A stretch of 64,000 bases of DNA from Bathymodiolus brooksi (taxonomy: Eukaryota > Mollusca > Bivalvia > Mytilida > Modiolidae), in contig OY804580.1 of the NCBI GenBank assembly GCA_963680875.1, forward strand, positions 110,983,534-111,047,533, in the 5' to 3' direction. The notes below the pieces were generated by a model. That model saw only the letters and a list, made by a program, of their open reading frames with translations, was not told the DNA's origin and did no database searches. Each line of letters starts with the position of its first letter. The first letter of the stretch is position 1. Shown one piece after another: positions 1 to 12,600 of this stretch. Position numbers and translations under genes: made by a program.

Positions 1-394
1 ACATAGTATACATTTCATTTATGAATAATTCTTTTTAAAAAAATGTCTACAGTAGTCTATGATAGATGTAAGTAATATATGAAGATGGCACAATATACAT
101 GGATCCTCCATAAACAAAGCAAAAAACATTACAGATACAAAAAGATAGGGAGTTGACATATCAATAAATATTCAATTTTTAAAGGGGGTCTGAAATTTAT
201 GATGGAGAATTGTCCAGATACCAAGAGGATGGGAGTTAACACTGAAGAACTATTATGATTCCAAGCAATATGAAGTTGACATAGCAATGAGCTATCAAGA
301 TTCCAGGTGGTAGGGAGGTCACACAGCGAAAACAAATTTCAAAGGGGTTACAGAACTTACAACACAATTAATTTCTCTTCTAATTAAATTTGAA
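1..394. other. Non-coding sequence with weak degenerate repeat
   Basis: No exon recognised. Between about 140 and 330 a short theme recurs loosely: a phrase like GATTCCA or GATACCA, then GGGAGTTGACA or GAAGTTGACA, about every 55-60 bases. It looks like a decayed minisatellite. It is presumably intron of the HIP1-like gene, upstream of the first visible exon. Confidence 0.4.
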
Positions 395-594
395 NNNNNN
401 NNNNNNNNNNNNNNNNNNNNNNNNNNNNNNNNNNNNNNNNNNNNNNNNNNNNNNNNNNNNNNNNNNNNNNNNNNNNNNNNNNNNNNNNNNNNNNNNNNNN
501 NNNNNNNNNNNNNNNNNNNNNNNNNNNNNNNNNNNNNNNNNNNNNNNNNNNNNNNNNNNNNNNNNNNNNNNNNNNNNNNNNNNNNNNNNNNNNN
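395..594. other. Assembly gap of 200 N
   Basis: A run of exactly 200 N, a typical placeholder for a gap of unknown size. The HIP1-like coding exon that ends at 659 abuts it directly, so the 3' splice site and possibly upstream coding sequence of that exon are hidden or disturbed here. Confidence 0.99.
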
Positions 595-659
595 CAGCAT
601 TAATGGTGGAAAAAGAATCTTTAGATGCCAAATTAAATCAGGAAATACATGAATTAAAG
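595..659 (+). CDS. HIP1: HIP1 exon a (coiled coil), 5' border in gap
   Basis: Reads [20 protein letters not shown] plus K, a charged heptad-like coiled-coil segment, and ends in phase 0 at AAG|GTATAA. The bases CAG at 595-597 could be an acceptor or coding sequence; the gap prevents a decision, so only bases from 597 are safely coding. Confidence 0.75.
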
Positions 660-3600
660 GTATAATGTAGAACATTGTGAAAATATTTACCTTCTTTTTT
701 TTTATGTTCATACACATTAGTTCAATCATATTTTGTAGATAGTTAAATCTTTATTTTTATGTGCTACAGTCAACTCTCCTTATTTGTATACAGTAAATGT
801 AAAAGAATATTATTAGTTTATCGGAGTATTTGATTAGCTGGTTGACATACTTTCATCAAGGGGAGATAATGCATCAAATTATCAGGGATATCATGGCTTA
901 TTCCACAACATTAAGACTACAGTTGTAAGTAAATTTTCAATGCATATTTTAAAAAACATTTTTAAGGGTAGGGTGCAGAGTCATTTTAGTGATTGAGTGT
1001 AGAGGGATTTTTGGAGGTATGGTGTAGTGATTCTTAATATATAATAATCTTCTTTAGAAAATGCACTTTATATACTATTTTTTCATGTATTTTATGTTGT
1101 AGTCAAAAGTAGAACAAGAGAAAGCAGAAAAGAATTCCTTGGAGGACCAATTAAGAAAACAGATTTCAGACTTAGAATCAAGACTAAGTCAGACAGAGAA
1201 AGATAAACAAAATACAGAGGATAAACTAACAGATGATATCAGTTTGTTACACAAAAGTTTATTGGGTAAGTTATCCTTAAATGTTTTAACCTTTCTGATA
1301 AATTTGTTCATGAATTCTCAGGATTTATTAACTGCAGCTATGAAGTAAAGCATATTAAGGAAAAAGGGACATGTACCATTATGAAAGAACTACAGGTTTT
1401 CCTTCAATCCTCAGAATTGATACTAATTTCAATAAATAAATTCCTATAAGCTTTTCAGTGTAATAAATCCCTTGCATTGAAAACTAAGGCGCCAAATTGT
1501 TATACCAATATAAAGCAATTCACCGTAACTTTTTGCTCAAAATAACGATAAAATTTTCTATTAAATTTGATGCTGGTGGTAGCTGAAAAAACCTGGTTTG
1601 ACAAATCATGATAAAAGTTTCAGGTTCATATGATGCTAAGGGCAGTGAAAAAAGGATGTTTGATGCTTGATGGTAAAGGGCACTCACACGCTGGGGAAGA
1701 TTCGGTGTTGTCACATTTTCTCCTAAGATTTACTTTGCTGGTTGTTTGTTTGATATTGTAAAATAATGGTTTATCATGTACAATAAGTAGTTCTCTATTG
1801 ACAGGTACATCAGTCCAAGAGTCAAAATCTTTACACAGGTGTAATATTTTATTCTTTATTGACAGGTACATCAATACAGGAAGGTAAAGCCATTATCCAG
1901 GATGCCTTAGATCAGTTTGAAAACCCTACACATATAGCTGTCAAGTGTACTGCAGGTTTGTGCTTAAAATAATGTTGTTATAAAAGGAAAACATTTCTAC
2001 AAAGTTTCTTGAAATAGGGTATCAGTTATGCTCTCATTATTGAAGACCCTACTGTGACTGAAATGTAGTACAACAGTAAAAGAACTGTTCCTTCACTTTT
2101 AATGTGTGTCTACATGTAATGTTGGATAGTCTCTCATGTTCGTTTACATCCATATCCTTTCTTACTTATTGTAATAATAAAACATTTTCTTTTCATATAA
2201 TTGCATTGTTCATAGACTTCATTAAATTATATATTGAAATAGACATATACTATTAATAAATTGTAATATTTTAATTGATCCTTTGAAGTTTTGACAATGT
2301 CAATAAGACAGTAGGATATGGCTGTAGTGAAAAGTTTATTATTCAAACAAAATATGATACAATATAAGTACATACATACCATGAAAAGAAAAGGAGAAAA
2401 CAATTTGAACTATCATATAATTTAGCAATAATTATTGCAGGAAACTTGTGTTAGAGGTTTGAACATCTTTTTCAAATGCTCCCTTTATAAATTCTCCTTT
2501 TTAAACTTCCTGATAAAATAATTAATGTTAAAAAAATACAAATAAAGAGTACAGCTCAACTATGGGAAGTTTCACACTGATTTTAAGTCATGAGTTATGT
2601 CCCTTGTTGAAGATCCTACTATGACTGAAATGTAGAACAGCAATAAAAGTCCTCTTCCTTTACTTTAATTTGTGTAAAGTAGTCTGTCTTGTTCATTTAC
2701 GCCCATATCCTTCCTCACTATAAAGTAGTCTGTCATGTTCATTTACGCCCATATCCTTCCTCACTATAAAGTAGTCTGTCATGTTCATTTACGCCCATAT
2801 CCTTTCTCACTATAAAGTCGTTTGTCATGTTCATTTATGCCCATATCCTTCCTCACTATAAAGTAGTCTGTCATGTTCATTTATGCCCATATCCTTCCTC
2901 ACTATAAAGTAGTCTGTCATGTTCATTTACGCCCATATCCTTCCTCACTATAAAGTAGTCTGTCATGTTCATTTACGCCCATATCCTTCCTCACTATAAA
3001 GTAGTCTGTCATGTTCATTTATGCCCATATCCTTCCTCACTATAAAGTAGTCTGTCATGTTCATTTACGCCCATATCCTTCCTCACTATAAAGTAGTCTG
3101 TCATGTTCATTTACGCCCATATCCTTTCTCACTATAAAGTCGTCTGTCATGTTCATTTATGCCCATATCCTTCCTCACTATAAAGTAGTCTGTCATGTTC
3201 ATTTACGCCCATATCCTTCCTCACTATAAAGTAGTCTGTCATGTTCATTTACGCCCATATCCTTTCTCACTATAAAGTCGTCTGTCATGTTCATTTATGC
3301 CCATATCCTTCCTCACTATAAAGTAGTCTGTCATGTTCAGTTATGCCCATATCCTTCCTCACTATAAAGTAGTCAGTCATGTTCATTTACGCCCATATCC
3401 TTCCTCACTATAAAGTAGTCTGTCATGTTCATTTACGCCCATATCCTTTCTCACTATAAAGTAGTCTGTCATGTTCATTTATGCCCATATCCTTTCTCAC
3501 TATAAAGTAGTCTGTCATGTTCATTTACACCCATATCCTTTCTCACTATAAAATAGTCTGTCATGTTCATTTACGCCCATATCCTTCCTCACTATAAAGT

Positions 3601-6600
3601 AGTCTGTCATGTTCATTTACGCCCATATCCTTCCTCACTATAAAGTAGTCTGTCATGTTCATTTACGCCCATATCCTTCCTCACTAATATAAGACAATGC
3701 CAAAGTCTAGAGAACAAAGATCAAGTTTTGTACTAAATGTATCATTTTATATGCTGTAATTTATCTCAGTCATAATCCATAACCAATTCTACCCATTATT
3801 TATCATGGTTGTTTTTATTTCAGAATTCTTATTGTTAAGAACAGAACCAGTTTTATCCAGTATAGAGAATCTAAAAGGAATGCAGGGAAAATATACAAGT
3901 GATAAATCAGGTAACAATGTATTCTATATCTATATTTGTGAAATAATTCATGGAAGCCATAATATGTTGTGAGTTTTAACATGGGTTGGGATGATATTAG
4001 TATTTTATCCCAAGGTGATCTTTGATAGGAAGTGAATAAATTATTTTTTAATTTCCTGAAATCTGGGAACTTCATTTATTTTGTATCGTATTTATTCCAT
4101 TATAATCTTGATAATTTCATCATGACAAGCATGCCACGCTACAGCTGAAATACTTCTAAAGTTGGCATTAAACACCAATCAATCAATCAATCAATACAAG
4201 TAGACATTCAATATGGTAGTATGTAATTATTAAATCCAATATTTGAAATAAAATTATGAAAGTAAATTTTAAAAGATGTCATTTTTTTCTACCATCAAGA
4301 AACTTTTTTTTTTTTTAAGTCGACATATTTACAAATAATTAGATGTTTACATAAATATGTTAATATTTTTAGTCAGCTTAAGACATTTATGCTTTTGTTG
4401 TATTATTTACAGAATTAACCAATCGTGTGAATTCTTCTTAACTTTTTATTTACAAAATTAGCCAATCTTGTCAAGTCTTCTTTATTTTTTATTTACAGAA
4501 TTAGCCAATCTTGTCAAGTCTTCTTTATTTTTTATTTACAGAATTAGCCAATCTTGTGAAGTCCATCACAGGATTTTCACATCATCTAGGGGACTGTGTG
4601 ATGCATGGAATAGCTACAACACATTCAGCCAACCTTGATGCTGGGGAAGGTAAATAAATAGAATAGCTTTCCTTTGATCAGATTTTTGTGGAATATTGTA
4701 ATAACTTGGCATTCATTGTCACAGATTTAGCTCTGCACCTCATGTCTTTTTTTTTGTTCAACTGTTTGAGGTAAGAGGAAGTTGTTTGTTTTGTTGATAT
4801 TGGTGGAATTTTTTTGTTTTTTTGTAATTAGTTTATTTTTAAAGAAAAGCAGAGGCAGATACAAATACAGGAAAAACATATGATATGCATATACAATTTT
4901 ACCTTAGACAAAAGATTTGACCTAGACAAAAGACAGTTAATTTATGGTTGTGGAATTGTTCTCCATCACTGTTAAAACTTTCTTTTCATAATAAATGTTT
5001 TACATATCAAACTTTTTCTGAGAAATAATTCGACCAAATAAGTAGAACCAAACTTGGAAGAAATATTACTTAGATGGTTCTCTATATTTATTTTCATAGG
5101 AAAATAATACTTGATACAATTTGATGTGGTACAGATTGTCACTGACATACAGAAGGTCACATATTATGACTAGGTATACTCCACCAGTTAAATTGAGCTC
5201 CATGATTTAATTGAAATCCACCTTTAACACTGATAATCCAATCTTTTATGATAAGATACACTTTATCTCTCCGTTTAATCTTGAAAAACTCCTGACCTGA
5301 TCAAATTATCTAACAATTTCATTGTTCAAAGTGAAATAAATATTTAGAGACTATGTCATATGTCATTATGTACTAGGCCTAAAAGCGCCTTTATATTTTC
5401 GGTTCAAGGGCAGATACATCATTTCATTTATCTATTATTTACATAATTCTTGGAGTGTACTCGGATTAAAAAAATGTAACAATTTTTTATCAATTTTGTA
5501 TAATCAACTCCTCATACATTTCTTCGACCTAGACCTTTGAAACTTTTCGAACTGTTTGCACACTATAGCTATAGTTGTGAAGCTTGAATCTCTAACACTA
5601 AATTTGTTATTGTTTTTAATATAGAATTAGGTAATGCCTGTAGAGATGCTGGAGAGAGTGGACTTAAGGTGCTAGACACATTAGAAAAAGGTAAGATTTA
5701 TACAGAGTTACTAAATACTCACAATTACTCTAAATACTGTCCAGGTGCTAGACACGTTAGAAAAAGGTAAGATTTATACAGAGTTACTAAATACTCACAA
5801 TTACTCTAAATACTGTCCAGGTGCTAGACACGTTAGAAAAAGGTAAGATTTATACAGAGTTACTAAATACTCCTAATTACTCTAAATACTGTCCAGGTGC
5901 TAGACACGTTAGAAAAAGGTAAGATTTATACAGAGTTACTAAATACTCCTAATTACTCTAAATACTGTCCAGGTGCTAGACACGTTAGAAAAAGGTAAGA
6001 TTTATGCAGAGTTACTAAATACTCACAATTACTCTAAATACTGTCCAGGTGCTAGACACGTTAGAAAAAGGTAAGATTTATACTGAGTTACTAAATACTC
6101 ACAATTACTCTAAATACTGTCCAGGTGCAAGACACATTAGAAAAAGGTAAGATTTATACAGAGTTACTAAATACTCACAATTACTCTAAATACTGTCCAG
6201 GTGCTAGACACGTTAGAAAAAGGTAAGATTTATACAGAGTTACTAAATACTCCTAATTACTCTAAATACTGTCCAAGTGCTAGACACGTTAGAAAAAGGT
6301 AAGATTTATGCAGAGTTACTAAATACTCACAATTACTCTAAATACTGTCCAGGTGCTAGACACGTTAGAAAAAGGTCAGATTTATACAGAGTTACTAAAT
6401 ACTCACAATTACTCTAAATACTGTCCAGGTGCTAGACATGTTAGAAAAAGGTAAGATTTATACTGAGTTACTAAATACTCACAATTACTCTAAATACTGT
6501 CCAGGTGCTAGACACGTTAGAAAAAGGTAAGATTTATACTGAGTTACTAAATACTCACAATTACTCTAAATACTGTCCAGGTGCTAGACACGTTAGAAAA

Positions 6601-9600
6601 AGGTAAGATTTATACTGAGTTACTAAATACTCCTAATTATTCTAAATACTGTCCAGGTGCTAGACACATTAGAAAAAGGTAAGATTTATACTGAGTTACT
6701 AAATACTCCTAATTACTCTAAATACTGTCCAGGTGCTAGACACGTTAGAAAAAGGTAAGATTTATACTGAGTTACTAAATACTCACAATTACTCTAAATA
6801 CTGTCCAGGTGCTAGACACGTTAGAAAAAGGTAAGATTTATACTGAGTTACTAAATACTCCTAATTACTCTAAATACTGTCCAGGTGCTAGACACGTTAG
6901 AAAAAGGTAAGATTTATACAGAGTTACTAAATACTCACAATTACTCTAAATACTGTCCAGGTGCTAGACACGTTAGAAAAAGGTAAGATTTATGCAGAGT
7001 TACTAAATACTCACAATTACTCTAAATACTGTCCAGGTGCTAGACACGTTAGAAAAAGGTAAGATTTATACTGAGTTACTAAATACTCACAATTACTCTA
7101 AATACTGTCCAGGTGCTAGACACGTTAGAAAAAGGTAAGATTTATACTGAGTTACTAAATACTCACAATTACTCTAAATACTGTCCAGGTGCTAGACACA
7201 TTAGAAAAAGGTAAGATTTATACAGAGTTACTAAATACTCACAATTACTCTAAATACTGTCCAGGTGCTAGACACGTTAGAAAAAGGTAAGATTTATACA
7301 GAGTTACTAAATACTCCTAATTACTCTAAATACTGTCCAGGTGCTAGACACGTTAGAAAAAGGTAAGATTTATGCAGAGTTACTAAATACTCACAATTAC
7401 TCTAAATACTGTCCAGGTGCTAGACACGTTAGAAAAAGGTCAGATTTATACAGAGTTACTAAATACTCACAATTACTCTAAATACTGTCCAGGTGCTAGA
7501 CACGTTAGAAAAAGGTAAGATTTATACTGAGTTACTAAATACTCACAATTACTCTAAATACTGTCCAGGTGCTAGACACGTTAGAAAAAGGTAAGATTTA
7601 TACTGAGTTACTAAATACTCCTAATTATTCTAAATACTGTCCAGGTGCTAGACACATTAGAAAAAGGTAAGATTTATACTGAGTTACTAAATACTCCTAA
7701 TTACTCTAAATACTGTCCAGGTGCTAGACACGTTAGAAAAAGGTAAGATTTATACTGAGTTACTAAATACTCACAATTACTCTAAATACTGTCCAGGTGC
7801 TAGACACGTTAGAAAAAGGTAAGATTTATACTGAGTTACTAAATACTCCTAATTACTCTAAATACTGTCCAGGTGCTAGACACGTTAGAAAAAGGTAAGA
7901 TTTATACAGAGTTACTAAATACTCACAATTACTCTAAATACTGTCCAGGTGCTAGACACGTTAGAAAAAGGTAAGATTTATACTGAGTTACTAAATACTC
8001 ACAATTAATCTAAATACTGTCCAGGTGCTAGACACGTTAGAAAAAGGTAAGATTTATACTGAGTTACTAAATACTCACAATTACTCTAAATACTGTCCAG
8101 GTGCTAGACACGTTAGAAAAAGGTAAGATTTATACTGAGTTACTAAATACTCACAATTACTCTAAATACTGTCCAGGTGCTAGACACGTTAGAAAAAGGT
8201 AAGATTTATACAGAGTTACTAAATACTCCGAATTACTCTAAATACTGTCCAGGTGCTAGACACGTTAGAAAAAGGTAAGATTTATATTGAGTTACTAAAT
8301 ACTCCTAATTACTCTAAATACTGTCCAGGTGCTAGACACATTAGAAAAAGGTAAGATTTATACTGAGTTACTAAATACTCACAATTACTCTAAATACTGT
8401 CCAGGTGCTAGACACGTTAGAAAAAGGTAAGATTTATACTGAGTTACTAAATACTCACAATTATTCTAAATACTGTCCAGGTGCTAGACACGTTAGAAAA
8501 AGGTAAGATTTATACAGAGTTACTAAATACTCACAATTACTCTAAATACTGTCCAGGTGCTAGACACGTTAGAAAAAGGTAAGATTTATACAGAGTTACT
8601 AAATACTCCTAATTACTCTAAATACTGTCCAGGTGCTAGACACGTTAGAAAAAGGTAAGATTTATACTGAGTTACTAAATACTCACAATTACTCTAAATA
8701 CTGTCCAGGTGCTAGACACGTTAGAAAAAGGTAAGATTCATACAGAGTTACTAAATACTCACAATTACTCTAAATACTGTCCAGGTGCTAGACACGTTAG
8801 AAAAAGGTAAGATTTATACTGAGTTACTAAATACTCACAATTACTCTAAATACTGTCCAGGTGCTAGACACATTAGAAAAAGGTAAGATTTATACAGAGT
8901 TACTAAATACTCACAATTACTCTAAATACTGTCCAGGTGCTAGACACGTTAGAAAAAGGTAAGATTTATACAGAGTTACTAAATACTCCTAATTACTCTA
9001 AATACTGTCCAGGTGCTAGACACGTTAGAAAAAGGTAAGATTTATGCAGAGTTACTAAATACTCACAATTACTCTAAATACTGTCCAGGTGCTAGACACG
9101 TTAGAAAAAGGTCAGATTTATACAGAGTTACTAAATACTCACAATTACTCTAAATACTGTCCAGGTGCTAGACACGTTAGAAAAAGGTAAGATTTATACT
9201 GAGTTACTAAATACTCACAATTACTCTAAATACTGTCCAGGTGCTAGACACGTTAGAAAAAGGTAAGATTTATACTGAGTTACTAAATACTCCTAATTAT
9301 TCTAAATACTGTCCAGGTGCTAGACACATTAGAAAAAGGTAAGATTTATACTGAGTTACTAAATACTCCTAATTACTCTAAATACTGTCCAGGTGCTAGA
9401 CACGTTAGAAAAAGGTAAGATTTATACTGAGTTACTAAATACTCACAATTACTCTAAATACTGTCCAGGTGCAAGACACGTTAGAAAAAGGTAAGATTTA
9501 TACTGAGTTACTAAATACTCCTAATTACTCTAAATACTGTCCAGGTGCTAGACACGTTAGAAAAAGGTAAGATTTATACAGAGTTACTAAATACTCACAA

Positions 9601-12600
9601 TTACTCTAAATACTGTCCAGGTGCTAGACACGTTAGAAAAAGGTAAGATTTATACTGAGTTACTAAATACTCACAATTAATCTAAATACTGTCCAGGTGC
9701 TAGACACGTTAGAAAAAGGTAAGATTTATACTGAGTTACTAAATACTCACAATTACTCTAAATACTGTCCAGGTGCTAGACACGTTAGAAAAAGGTAAGA
9801 TTTATACTGAGTTACTAAATACTCACAATTACTCTAAATACTGTCCAGGTGCTAGACACGTTAGAAAAAGGTAAGATTTATACAGAGTTACTAAATACTC
9901 CGAATTACTCTAAATACTGTCCAGGTGCTAGACACGTTAGAAAAAGGTAAGATTTATATTGAGTTACTAAATACTCCTAATTACTCTAAATACTGTCCAG
10001 GTGCTAGACACATTAGAAAAAGGTAAGATTTATACTGAGTTACTAAATACTCACAATTACTCTAAATACTGTCCAGGTGCTAGACACGTTAGAAAAAGGT
10101 AAGATTTATACTGAGTTACTAAATACTCACAATTATTCTAAATACTGTCCAGGTGCTAGACACGTTAGAAAAAGGTAAGATTTATACAGAGTTACTAAAT
10201 ACTCACAATTACTCTAAATACTGTCCAGGTGCTAGACACGTTAGAAAAAGGTAAGATTTATACAGAGTTACTAAATACTCCTAATTACTCTAAATACTGT
10301 CCAGGTGCTAGACACGTTAGAAAAAGGTAAGATTTATACTGAGTTACTAAATACTCACAATTACTCTAAATACTGTCCAGGTGCTAGACACGTTAGAAAA
10401 AGGTAAGATTCATACAGAGTTACTAAATACTCACAATTACTCTAAATACTGTCCAGGTGCTAGACACGTTAGAAAAAGGTAAGATTTATACTGAGTTACT
10501 AAATACTCACAATTACTCTAAATACTGTCCAGGTGCTAGACACGTTAGAAAAAGGTAAGATTTATACTGAGTTACTAAATACTCACAATTACTCTAAATA
10601 CTGTCCAGGTGCTAGACACGTTAGAAAAAGGTAAGATTTATACTGAGTTACTAAATACTCACAATTACTCTAAATACTGTCCAGGTGCTAGACACGTTAG
10701 AAAAAGGTCAGATTTATACAGAGTTACTAAATACTCACAATTACTCTAAATACTGTCCAGGTGCTCTACACGTTAGAAAAAGGTAAGATTTATACTGAGT
10801 TACTAAATACTCACAATTACTCTAAATACTGTCCAGGTGCTAGACACGTTAGAAAAAGGTAAGATTTATACTGAGTTACTAAATACTCCTAATTATTCTA
10901 AATACTGTCCAGGTGCTAGACACATTAGAAAAAGGTAAGATTTATACTGAGTTACTAAATACTCCTAATTACTCTAAATACTGTCCAGGTGCTAGACACG
11001 TTAGAAAAAGGTAAGATTTATACTGAGTTACTAAATACTCACAATTACTCTAAATACTGTCCAGGTGCTAGACACGTTAGAAAAAGGTAAGATTTATACT
11101 GAGTTACTAAATACTCCTAATTACTCTAAATACTGTCCAGGTGCTAGACACGTTAGAAAAAGGTAAGATTTATACAGAGTTACTAAATACTCACAATTAC
11201 TCTAAATACTGTCCAGGTGCTAGACACGTTAGAAAAAGGTAAGATTTATACTGAGTTACTAAATACTCACAATTAATCTAAATACTGTCCAGGTGCTAGA
11301 CACGTTAGAAAAAGGTAAGATTTATACTGAGTTACTAAATACTCACAATTACTCTAAATACTGTCCAGGTGCTAGACACGTTAGAAAAAGGTAAGATTTA
11401 TACTGAGTTACTAAATACTCACAATTACTCTAAATACTGTCCAGGTGCTAGACACGTTAGAAAAAGGTAAGATTTATACAGAGTTACTAAATACTCCGAA
11501 TTACTCTAAATACTGTCCAGGTGCTAGACACGTTAGAAAAAGGTAAGATTTATATTGAGTTACTAAATACTCCTAATTACTCTAAATACTGTCCAGGTGC
11601 TAGACACATTAGAAAAAGGTAAGATTTATACTGAGTTACTAAATACTCACAATTACTCTAAATACTGTCCAGGTGCTAGACACGTTAGAAAAAGGTAAGA
11701 TTTATACTGAGTTACTAAATACTCACAATTATTCTAAATACTGTCCAGGTGCTAGACACGTTAGAAAAAGGTAAGATTTATACAGAGTTACTAAATACTC
11801 ACAATTACTCTAAATACTGTCCAGGTGCTAGACACGTTAGAAAAAGGTAAGATTTATACAGAGTTACTAAATACTCCTAATTACTCTAAATACTGTCCAG
11901 GTGCTAGACACGTTAGAAAAAGGTAAGATTTATACTGAGTTACTAAATACTCACAATTACTCTAAATACTGTCCAGGTGCTAGACACGTTAGAAAAAGGT
12001 AAGATTCATACAGAGTTACTAAATACTCACAATTACTCTAAATACTGTCCAGGTGCTAGACACGTTAGAAAAAGGTAAGATTTATACTGAGTTACTAAAT
12101 ACTCACAATTACTCTAAATACTGTCCAGGTGCTAGACACATTAGAAAAAGGTAAGATTTATACAGAGTTACTAAATACTCACAATTACTCTAAATACTGT
12201 CCAGGTGCTAGACACGTTAGAAAAAGGTAAGATTTATACAGAGTTACTAAATACTCCTAATTACTCTAAATACTGTCCAGGTGCTAGACACGTTAGAAAA
12301 AGGTAAGATTTATGCAGAGTTACTAAATACTCACAATTACTCTAAATACTGTCCAGGTGCTAGACACGTTAGAAAAAGGTAAGATTTATATTGAGTTACT
12401 AAATACTCCTAATTACTCTAAATACTGTCCAGGTGCTAGACACATTAGAAAAAGGTAAGATTTATACTGAGTTACTAAATACTCACAATTACTCTAAATA
12501 CTGTCCAGGTGCTAGACACGTTAGAAAAAGGTAAGATTTATACTGAGTTACTAAATACTCACAATTATTCTAAATACTGTCCAGGTGCTAGACACGTTAG

